This document shows, piece after piece, positions 53,916 to 61,204 of a stretch of 64,000 nt of DNA (the stretch's first letter is position 1; every line of letters begins with the position of its first letter). The stretch comes from Saprospiraceae bacterium (GTDB taxonomy: Bacteria; Bacteroidota; Bacteroidia; Chitinophagales; Saprospiraceae): the NCBI GenBank assembly GCA_028280415.1, contig JANQLV010000040.1, positions 1 through 64,000 on the forward strand, written 5' to 3'. The position numbers were made by a program, and so were the translations under genes. The notes under the pieces were generated by a model. The model was not told the origin of the DNA. It saw only the letters and a program-made list of their open reading frames with translations, and searched no databases.

Positions 53916-54548
53916 ATGAAAGACTTTATCCCCTTGTTTCCGCTTAAAATGGTGGTTTTTCCGGATGAAAACCTGAATCTGCACATTTTCGAGCCACGTT
54001 ATAAGCAGTTGATTCGGGAGTGCGAACAAAATGGTACAACTTTCGGCGTGCCTGCTTTTATTGATAATAAAATCATGGATTTTGGGACGGAGCTCAAGCT
54101 ATTAAAAGTGGAAAAAAGATACGAAAACGGTGAGATGGATATTAGTACCAGAGGGATAGGTATTTTCAAAATCGAGGAATTTTATCGTACAACACCCAAT
54201 AAATTGTACAGTGGTGCAGATATCGAGCGATTAATCAGTAATGATGAAGGCGACCCTTCATTATACGAGTTGATCCGTGAAAGTATCGAGGAACTTTTTA
54301 TCGCACTTAATATCAAGAATAATCTCGACATTGATCATACGGAATTTAAAACCTATCACATCGCCCACCATGTCGGGTTTAGCATTGAACAGGAATACAA
54401 GTTTTTGTGTATGGGGACGGAAAGAGAGCGTCAGGAATATATGATAGATCATATTCAAAAGCTTATTCCGGTCGTGCGAGAAATGGAAAGATTAAAGAAA
54501 AGGGCTCAGTTAAACGGACATTTTAAGAATATTCTACCCTTGAAATGA
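53916..54548 (+). CDS. LON substrate-binding domain protein
   Basis: A 210-residue protein consisting of the Lon N-terminal (LAN) domain only: IPLFPLKMVVFPDENLNLHI, FEPRYKQLIRECEQNGTTFG and the following helical part. It lacks the AAA+ and protease domains of Lon. Single-domain homologues are common and are thought to bind unfolded or specific proteins, possibly as adaptors, without a known partner. The start ATG gives the typical N-terminus, and its orientation is opposite to the small ORF upstream. Confidence 0.92.
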   Translation: MKDFIPLFPLKMVVFPDENLNLHIFEPRYKQLIRECEQNGTTFGVPAFIDNKIMDFGTELKLLKVEKRYENGEMDISTRGIGIFKIEEFYRTTPNKLYSGADIERLISNDEGDPSLYELIRESIEELFIALNIKNNLDIDHTEFKTYHIAHHVGFSIEQEYKFLCMGTERERQEYMIDHIQKLIPVVREMERLKKRAQLNGHFKNILPLK

Positions 54549-54984
54549 TACTCATCAGCAGTTAGTCGTTTCCCTTTCCTGCGAAGAGCTGGCTCATTTC
54601 AAGTTAGCAGGCTTCTTATCCCACTTTGCTGCATAAAAAAACCACCCAAGATATCGAGGTGCTTTTGGACCCCTTACTGACATGGTTAGAACGTCCAGAT
54701 TGGTTTTGGTAATCTCCTTGTTTCGAAAATCGAAAACCGGACAAGTCAACGGTTGGAGCCCGCCCTACTAACATTCTGAGATGATGTCCTAATAATATAA
54801 CTGTTGGACCAAAGCTTATGATACTTGAATGGTATTTTTTGATGATCCTTATGATCATCGGACTTCAAAGGTATTAATATTTTGGTCTATATGCAATGGT
54901 TTTTTCACAAAGCACAATCATTTGATCCATCTCTTTCTAATTTCCTGATTTGCACTATTTTTGTGACAGTTTTGGAAAATAAAT
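54549..54984. other. Intergenic region without a recognised gene
   Basis: A 436-base gap. A minus-strand open frame of 80 codons (54616-54858) is present, but its composition is Ser/Val-rich and no family is evident. On the minus strand CACC/GGTG before a T-run (about 54637-54660) could be a weak terminator. TATTTTTG near the right end probably belongs to the sulfatase promoter. Confidence 0.35.
54935..54964 (+). promoter_or_regulatory. Putative promoter of the sulfatase gene
   Basis: TATTTTTG (54957-54964) is a perfect -7 element, with a T-rich box (54935-54937) 19 bases upstream. It lies 21 bases before the sulfatase ATG, so the leader would be very short. Confidence 0.4.
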
Positions 54985-56859
54985 ATGAATCGAATCCCTT
55001 CAAGTCTGAGATATTTTTATCAATTGATACTGCGTCTGGCTTTAGTAATGATTCTTTTCACATTTATCAAAATTATTTTTTACTGGGCTAACTCCAATGC
55101 CTTCCCAGCCATAAGTTCTGGAAAACTTCTCAACATTTTATTATCCGCTTTAAGGTTCGATCTTTCCGCTGTGGTATATATCAACAGTCTGTTCATATTG
55201 TCAAGCTTAATTCCTTTTAAAATCCGGGATAACCGAAATTATCAAAGCTTCCAATTGCTGGTTTTCTTATTATTAAACGGGATAGCTCTTATTTTCGAGT
55301 GTATTGATATCGGCTTTTACCGTTTTGCAAACCGGCGAACGATTGGTAGTGATTTGAATTTATTTCGAAATACCTCCGAGATGATCCCCGGTTTTCTGGC
55401 AGAATACTGGATTTTGATTCTTTGTTTTATTTGCTTCATATTTTTTTTATTCTTCTTTTGCAAGAAAATAAAAGTTCCTCCCCCAACGCAAAACATAAGC
55501 TTTAAAAGCCAGTTACTCATCTTTTTTTTCGGGATTGGTATTTTTACTATTGCAGCCAGAGGTGGTATTCAATTAAGACCTTTGATGCCATTAAATGCAT
55601 TGCAATATGTCGAAGACAGCAGGTTGGCTGCTTTGGTTAATAATACCAGCTTAAACCTGATTTTTTCCACTCAACAACAGTTTTTAGAAAAGAAAAATTA
55701 CTTCCCCGACGAGTTGCAACAAAGCTTGTTTAATACCCAGAAACAATATCATCAAAACCGGAAATTAACATCGAAAAATGTCTTTATAATTGTCCTGGAA
55801 AGCTTTGGTGAAGAACATATCAGTTTTTTCCATCCGGAATTAAATACGACACCTTTTCTGGACTCTTTGATTAAAAAAAGCTTTAGACTAGAACAATCTT
55901 ATGCCAATGGATTGCGATCAACTCAGGGGATCGTTGCTATCAGTACCGGTATTCCCGCGCTGATGCAGTCGCCGCTTATGTTTTCTGCTTATCAAAGTAA
56001 TCGTATTGATGGCTTAGCTGAATTACTAGCCGCTCGCGGTTATAAAACGGCCTTTTTTCACGGTGCCAATCCCGGGTCAATGGCCTTTGAACAGTTTTCT
56101 GAAATGGCGGGTTTTCAGGATTATCACGATCGCAGGCATTTCAATAATGATGTAGAATATGATGGTCAATGGGGAATCTGGGATGAACCCTTCTTTCAGT
56201 ATGCCCTGAAGGAAGTAAACCAATACAAGCAGCCCTTTCTGGCCCTGTTTTTTTCACTCACTTCACATCATCCCTATCAAACTCCGGACTGGTTTGAAAA
56301 ACAATATCCGGAGATGAGAGGTATCCACCGCAGTATTCGTTATACGGATTATGCTTTGGAATCATTTTTCAAAACGGCCGAGAAAATGCCCTGGTATAAG
56401 GAAACAATTTTTGTAATTACAGCTGATCACAGCGGCGTAAGCGATGATGAATTTTATCAAACCCGCAATGGTAAATACAAAGTCCCTGTCCTCCTTTTTG
56501 ATCCTCAACAAATGTTTAGCGGGCTACATTCGGGCATTGCTCAGCAGATAGATATTCAACCTACCATACTTGATTTTCTGGGATATGATGCCCCCTTCAA
56601 ATCCTATGGAGAAAGTATGCTGGATAGCATGAGAAACAATCAAATGTTTAACTTCAACAGCGAAGTCTATCAAATTCTGGATGAAAACTCCTTGCTTCTT
56701 TTTGACGGGCAAAAAACAATCGGTCAGTACGATTATCGCAATGATCCTTTTTTAATCAATAAAAAAGACGATTCTAAATCCAATGAGCTTGAAGATCGGC
56801 TCAAAGCAATTTTACAACAATATCATCGGGAAATGATTGATAATGATTTAGGTAACTAG
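54985..56859 (+). CDS. LtaS-like membrane sulfatase (phosphoglycerol-transferase type)
   Basis: A 624-residue inner-membrane protein with five hydrophobic segments (about 1-200) and a periplasmic sulfatase-like domain. The catalytic part shows VFIIVLESFGEEHISFF (metal-binding Glu), the nucleophile region ANGLRSTQGIVAIS with Thr, FFHGANPGSMAF and the metal site VITADHSGV. This matches the LTA synthase/phosphoglycerol-transferase group. In Bacteroidota, which lack lipoteichoic acid, such enzymes probably transfer phosphoethanolamine or phosphoglycerol to envelope glycans or lipids. The exact donor and acceptor are unknown. Confidence 0.9.
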   Translation: MNRIPSSLRYFYQLILRLALVMILFTFIKIIFYWANSNAFPAISSGKLLNILLSALRFDLSAVVYINSLFILSSLIPFKIRDNRNYQSFQLLVFLLLNGIALIFECIDIGFYRFANRRTIGSDLNLFRNTSEMIPGFLAEYWILILCFICFIFFLFFFCKKIKVPPPTQNISFKSQLLIFFFGIGIFTIAARGGIQLRPLMPLNALQYVEDSRLAALVNNTSLNLIFSTQQQFLEKKNYFPDELQQSLFNTQKQYHQNRKLTSKNVFIIVLESFGEEHISFFHPELNTTPFLDSLIKKSFRLEQSYANGLRSTQGIVAISTGIPALMQSPLMFSAYQSNRIDGLAELLAARGYKTAFFHGANPGSMAFEQFSEMAGFQDYHDRRHFNNDVEYDGQWGIWDEPFFQYALKEVNQYKQPFLALFFSLTSHHPYQTPDWFEKQYPEMRGIHRSIRYTDYALESFFKTAEKMPWYKETIFVITADHSGVSDDEFYQTRNGKYKVPVLLFDPQQMFSGLHSGIAQQIDIQPTILDFLGYDAPFKSYGESMLDSMRNNQMFNFNSEVYQILDENSLLLFDGQKTIGQYDYRNDPFLINKKDDSKSNELEDRLKAILQQYHREMIDNDLGN

Positions 56860-56886
56860 CTAATCAGGCTTTTGATTCTTATACGA

Positions 56887-57984
56887 TTATTTTCGCTTTT
56901 TTAGATCGAGAGATAGGGAAAAGATATGCGAAACCAAAACCTGGGATACATCGCCAATATCAGTCAAAGCATAATCCAACTTGAGCTGGCCCAATTTCAA
57001 GCCTATCCCAAAATTGGGTTGTAGCGTAAGGATTTCATTCTCTCCAGTGATATCGTCTTTAGCTCTTTGAAAATTACCTACTCCTGCGCGTAAGAACAAA
57101 AATCGCTTGTAACCTAGTTGAAAGCCAATTCGCGGATCAATATTCATAGCCTTTGAACTGATCAACACATTTCTTTGTCCGTCTGTAGTGAAATTAAGAT
57201 CAACCGAACCGAGAAAGCTGTAATTGGAGCCAAAGTTGACATCATAGGCTGTTCCAAGGATAAAGGTAGGAGTCGTAACTTCAATAGAGCTTTCAGGAAT
57301 ATCATTGCCGGTTATTGTAAACACCTCCTTCTCCCGCTCACTAAGTGAAAAAGACCAGGCATTGAAGGTTGAAGTGATATCTTTCCCTACGAGCGCGAAT
57401 TGCCATTTACCAGTTCGGTATTGCATTCCGGCATCCAGTCCGAAACCCCATGAGCCACCAATCTGACCAATCACTCTTCGAATAATTTTGGCATTTCCAC
57501 CAATCGAGAGGGTCTTGTCTTTTATTTTAACATCACGGGCATAGGAAAGAAAGAATCCATAATCTGCTGTGGAAAAAGTTGATACATTATCATAGTTGAT
57601 CGTCCCGTCCGGTTCAACGAGATTAAGCGTATAAGGAATATCATCGACTGCCAAACGGATCAGCGAAACACCAAGCACCGAATTGTTATCACTATTCAGG
57701 GGTTTGGCAAAGCCAATATAATCATAGTTGGAAATTTGTGCAAACCACTCTGCATGCATCACTCCTATTTGAAAGGGTGCTTCGATCTGGGTAAGTCCCG
57801 CCGGATTCCAGAACGTGGAATAAACATCACTGGTATGTGCAGTCATAGCACTGGACATGCCGTGAGACTGCGCACCTACGCCAATGGATAAAAATTCATT
57901 GGAATATTTTCGTTGACCGTAAACCAGGCTAAGGGTCAATAAACAGATAAAAACCAGCGAGCTTCTTAAGGAGAATTTATGCAT
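56887..57984 (-). CDS. PorV/PorQ-family outer-membrane protein
   Basis: A 365-residue outer-membrane barrel of the FadL/PorV-PorQ group. A signal peptide ends VYGQ (about residue 24). The start of the mature protein, NEFLSIGVGAQSHGMSSAMT, and the STFWNPAGLTQI box are diagnostic, followed by antiparallel strands to the C-terminus. PorV and PorQ bind cargo sorting domains and feed the attachment complex of the T9SS, which fits the many cargoes in this window. Whether this paralogue works with PorU or is a stand-alone porin cannot be told. It is convergent with the sulfatase gene. Confidence 0.88.
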   Translation of the reverse strand: MHKFSLRSSLVFICLLTLSLVYGQRKYSNEFLSIGVGAQSHGMSSAMTAHTSDVYSTFWNPAGLTQIEAPFQIGVMHAEWFAQISNYDYIGFAKPLNSDNNSVLGVSLIRLAVDDIPYTLNLVEPDGTINYDNVSTFSTADYGFFLSYARDVKIKDKTLSIGGNAKIIRRVIGQIGGSWGFGLDAGMQYRTGKWQFALVGKDITSTFNAWSFSLSEREKEVFTITGNDIPESSIEVTTPTFILGTAYDVNFGSNYSFLGSVDLNFTTDGQRNVLISSKAMNIDPRIGFQLGYKRFLFLRAGVGNFQRAKDDITGENEILTLQPNFGIGLKLGQLKLDYALTDIGDVSQVLVSHIFSLSLDLKKRK

Positions 57985-58104
57985 ATTCGTGTTTTGAAAT
58001 CTTTGAAATCGCGACTGTCCTGCCTCGGAATCACTAAAGAAACGACAATTTTCGAATTATGTTGGATAAACCGGCGACATTGCCACCATTTTTAAATTAA
58101 GCTC

Positions 58105-58112
58105 CAAAAATA
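58105..58112 (-). promoter_or_regulatory. Putative -7 element for the PorV-like gene
   Basis: TATTTTTG on the minus strand, about 120 bases upstream of the start. The nearest TTTG is 23 bases further, outside the usual spacing. Confidence 0.35.
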
Positions 58113-58270
58113 CGAAAACCCTATCTATTTGGATACAAATTAACATTATTCAATATACGTACCAAAAGTCAAAGTCCCGGGTTTTGAAAGAATAATGAAC
58201 TCAAAACTCAATCCCGATATTTAAAGTTTGACACTTATTATGTCAATAATCTAACAAATCAAATAATTGT

Positions 58271-58302
58271 TTTGAAACAACCGAGCTATATTAGTAGCTT
58301 TA
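58271..58302 (+). promoter_or_regulatory. Putative promoter (TTTG-N20-TAGCTTTA)
   Basis: TTTG (58271-58274), a 20-base spacer and TAGCTTTA (58295-58302) fit the Bacteroidota consensus with one mismatch, and lie about 87 bases before the LVIVD-repeat gene. Confidence 0.5.
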
Positions 58303-58388
58303 TATATCGAAATATTCCTCTTTATCATACTTTTTACTTTTCATAAAGGTTTTAATATTATCATTTGAAACCTCTAAATAGATTTAGG

Positions 58389-59777
58389 ATGAAAAAACTT
58401 TTACTATTATTATTCTTGTTTTGTTCTACCATGGGTTTTTCCCAAATCTCTTTGAACATGAATTTGCTAGGCTCCTTTGATGTCGATACCTTGCCTACTC
58501 ACTCTTTTGGTACCTTCAATGATGTTTGGGCTTATGTAGATGGAGCGGGAAATGAATATGCTGTAATGGGGAGCGCCAAATATATACATTTTTTCGACGT
58601 AACTGATCCATCCAATATTGTTGAAATACTTGCCCATGAAGTAGATGCACAGACAACCTGGCGTGATTTCAAAGTATATGGGGACAGAGTCTATGCGGCT
58701 TCAGACAACAGTGGTGAAGGCCTGATAATTTTTGATGTTTCAATGTTGCCTGCACCTCCGGTAGTCACTTATGATAGCACAGAGTTTTTTAATTCTACGC
58801 ACAATATCTTTATTGATGAGGAAAATGGTCGTTTGTACGCTGCGGGGGCAGACACCCAAAATGATGGTCTGATTGTCCTGGATATTGCTACTAACCCGGA
58901 TCAACCCCTGCTTCTGGGTAGTGTTAGCTTGGTTAATGGCCTTTTGGGAGGTTATGTACACGATGTTTATGTTCGGGATAATATTGCTTATTGCTCCCAT
59001 GGTAATACCAGTTCTTTCGTGATCTGGGATTTTAATGATGCTGCCAATCCGGGATATATTGCTTCTTTTGAATCCAATGGCTATAATCATAGCAGCTGGC
59101 TTACTGATGATGGAAACACAGTAATCTTTGCGGAGGAAGTTCCTACCGGACTCCCCCTGGGGCTTTTGGATATAAGCAATATGATGAACGATGAATTGAC
59201 GCTTTATCAATACTTCAAATTTCCATTATTAGCTCCTGACCACGAAGGGGCTACACCTCATAATCCTTTTATTTTGGGTGATCTGGCATTTATTTCCTAT
59301 TATGAGGATGGTCTACAGGTTATAGACATTTCTGATCCCAGCGCTCCATTTACAACTGCCTATTACGATACTTATCCGGAGAATAATGATTACAACGGTT
59401 ATGTGGGCTGTTGGGGAGTGTATCCTTATCTTCCTTCCGGTAATATTTTGGCTTCGGATATGCAAAACGGATTATTTATACTCGAAATGGATCTTACACC
59501 AACCTCTACTACTGATGGTTTAGAGCAGGTAAATGCGTTTAAGGTTTTTCCAAATCCAACTAATGGCCTTTTGAATATACAATTAGAAACTAGCCAGGCT
59601 GAAGAAGTGGAATTTGTTGTTTCCACTTTAACCGGGCAAACTTTAATATCACAAACACGCCTGGTCAATGGTTCTGAAAATATCGACCTCAATATCGATG
59701 AGCTTCCGGCTGGCATCTATATTTTGACCGCTAATTTGGAAAGTGCTCAATTGACAGAAAAGATTATCAAACAATAG
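58389..59777 (+). CDS. Choice-of-anchor B (LVIVD-repeat) protein with T9SS signal
   Basis: The start is ATG 58389, which gives a clean signal peptide (MKKLLLLLFLFCSTMGFS). An upstream TTG start adds a polar stretch. The 462-residue secreted protein has a propeller of LVIVD-type repeats (HFFDVTDPSNIVEIL, LIIFDVSM, LIVLDIATNPDQPLLLGSV, LQVIDISDPSAPF), the choice-of-anchor B pattern. It ends in a T9SS type A domain (about 390-462, starting KVFPNPTNG, ending LTEKIIKQ). No catalytic residues are apparent. A strong hairpin follows the gene. Confidence 0.9.
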   Translation: MKKLLLLLFLFCSTMGFSQISLNMNLLGSFDVDTLPTHSFGTFNDVWAYVDGAGNEYAVMGSAKYIHFFDVTDPSNIVEILAHEVDAQTTWRDFKVYGDRVYAASDNSGEGLIIFDVSMLPAPPVVTYDSTEFFNSTHNIFIDEENGRLYAAGADTQNDGLIVLDIATNPDQPLLLGSVSLVNGLLGGYVHDVYVRDNIAYCSHGNTSSFVIWDFNDAANPGYIASFESNGYNHSSWLTDDGNTVIFAEEVPTGLPLGLLDISNMMNDELTLYQYFKFPLLAPDHEGATPHNPFILGDLAFISYYEDGLQVIDISDPSAPFTTAYYDTYPENNDYNGYVGCWGVYPYLPSGNILASDMQNGLFILEMDLTPTSTTDGLEQVNAFKVFPNPTNGLLNIQLETSQAEEVEFVVSTLTGQTLISQTRLVNGSENIDLNIDELPAGIYILTANLESAQLTEKIIKQ

Positions 59778-59810
59778 GTTAAAAATCTTCAATTATAAAG
59801 TTTTCGAGGA

Positions 59811-59844
59811 TAAGGTCCTGGGTGTTTTCACTCAGGACCTTATG
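59811..59844 (+). terminator. Terminator hairpin after the LVIVD-repeat gene
   Basis: ATAAGGTCCTGGGTG (59811-59825) pairs with CACTCAGGACCTTAT (59830-59844) through 15 bp with one G-T pair and a TTTT loop. The T-run after it is weak. Confidence 0.6.
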
Positions 59845-59944
59845 TTTAGGTTTCATTATAGAAGCTCAAATGACACCAGAGCTCCTTTTGTCTTTAAATG
59901 AGGTGCTCTATGGCTTCATGATTGTTCTATGTAACAAGAAAAAG

Positions 59945-59978
59945 GCGGTTTGAGTGTTTCTTCCCAAACCGCTTTTTT
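59945..59978. terminator. Bidirectional terminator
   Basis: GCGGTTTG (59945-59952) pairs with CAAACCGC (59965-59972), followed by six T on the plus strand and preceded by an A-run that gives a T-run on the minus strand. It serves the end of the minus-strand secreted protein at 60012-60971 and may also stop plus-strand read-through. Confidence 0.75.
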
Positions 59979-60011
59979 GGATGATAAAGTTGAAATTATT
60001 TTTCTCTATTG

Positions 60012-60971
60012 TTAATCCAGATTTGCTTTCCAGATTTTTTTAGAAAAACGCTGATCTCCATTATAAACCGTAAAAAAGTAGAAATTTCCACCTTCTTCTT
60101 CGAGATTAAAAACAAACCTGTTTACTCCTGCCTGTAGTTGAACGCGATCTTGTTCCAATACTTTTCCAGTGATATCAAAAAGATCAATAAACACCGGTCC
60201 TTCACTTTGTGAATGAATTAGAACAGTAAGCTCATTCCCGACTAAAGGCACGGGGTAAACTTCCAGAAGATCGATTTCGGTTTTCGCTCTTTCAACTGCA
60301 ATTACTTCTGAAAAGCTGTAAGAAGCATCAAAATCAATGATTTGCAAGCGATAATAGGCCAAAGAAATAGGCTCCTTATCAATAAAATCATATGATCTTT
60401 CAATGCTGGAATTCCCGCTTGCTTCTACTTGTCCGATATTCTCGAAATCTCTGATACCATCAGGAGAACGCTGAACCTGAAAAGCCATGGTATTCTCCTC
60501 AGAGCTGGTTTTCCAAATCAACTTATTCGAACGATCATCCTGAATCGCTCTAAAGTCAGAAAGTTCGGCTGGAAGCGGTTCAAGACCAGAAAAGAAAATA
60601 CTTCCCTGTCCGCATGAATTATCGTTCGTATCAAAACCGTCCAGACTGACTTTGATCACATCACCACAAGTTTTGGTAATTGTAGCCGTAATCGTTCCGC
60701 CCGGACTTACGGTTACTCCCGTACAGGAGCCTCCCATACAATTGGAAATCGAACCATCTGAAACGCCTATATTTGCGGTATGCGCCGTACTGGTGTTTGC
60801 TAAAATGATAGATACCTGATAGGTACAGGTTCCATCCAGATTATCAATTTCGTCATTGATAAATATACCTGTAGCACCAATACAAGCTGAGCTAATAGTA
60901 ACACTCAATAAAACAAATAGTGCAGATAAAACGGTTAGTTTGAGTTTTGTGTAAATGTTATACATGTTCAT
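60012..60971 (-). CDS. Small secreted protein with T9SS sorting domain
   Basis: The start chosen is the ATG at 60971, which is followed by a signal peptide (about residues 1-30, ending ISSA). A longer frame begins at 61016. The 319-residue protein has an N-terminal Cys-rich beta domain of about 100 residues (DGTCTYQVSIILANTSTAH, then a Gly/Cys-rich loop), then a fibronectin-like domain (FRAIQDDRSNKLIWKTSSEE, FQVQRSPDG, YRLQIIDFDASYSFSE) that often precedes the T9SS domain, and a sorting domain (LLEVYPVPLVGN). I recognise no enzyme motif. It is followed in the same direction by no gene before a bidirectional terminator. Confidence 0.75.
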   Translation of the reverse strand: MNMYNIYTKLKLTVLSALFVLLSVTISSACIGATGIFINDEIDNLDGTCTYQVSIILANTSTAHTANIGVSDGSISNCMGGSCTGVTVSPGGTITATITKTCGDVIKVSLDGFDTNDNSCGQGSIFFSGLEPLPAELSDFRAIQDDRSNKLIWKTSSEENTMAFQVQRSPDGIRDFENIGQVEASGNSSIERSYDFIDKEPISLAYYRLQIIDFDASYSFSEVIAVERAKTEIDLLEVYPVPLVGNELTVLIHSQSEGPVFIDLFDITGKVLEQDRVQLQAGVNRFVFNLEEEGGNFYFFTVYNGDQRFSKKIWKANLD

Positions 60972-61157
60972 GTTTTTTGTTAAAATACGTGGGGGTAGTC
61001 TAAATTTCCTTAACACAATTGAATAAAAGTATTAAGAAGAGATTCCAGGTGTGCTTAGATAGCCATCATAGACTAAAGAGGATTGTAATACAAAATAACA
61101 AAAAATTTGCAAGACATGAAAGTATCCGGTATCACTTTCACTATTTTTTATAAAAAA

Positions 61158-61189
61158 GGGTGACTGAATTGCTCCAGTCACCCATTTTT
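61158..61189 (-). terminator. Terminator of the thrombospondin-repeat gene
   Basis: GGGTGACTG (61158-61166) and CAGTCACCC (61175-61183) form a perfect 9-bp stem with an 8-nt loop. On the minus strand it is followed by a run of T residues, 22 bases after the stop at 61205. Confidence 0.85.
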
Positions 61190-61204
61190 CCAATCAAAAC
61201 ATGT

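Larger units (their letters stand above)
57985..58388. other. Divergent intergenic region
   Basis: About 400 bases between the PorV-like gene (minus) and the LVIVD-repeat gene (plus). It holds a minus-strand -7-like element TATTTTTG (58105-58112) for the PorV-like gene and a good plus-strand promoter (58271-58302). No small gene was recognised. Confidence 0.5.

Noticed and set aside
54616-54858. 80-codon minus-strand frame between the LON-domain and sulfatase genes
   Set aside because: No recognisable family, Ser-rich composition, no promoter or start context. Kept only as a note for the gap.
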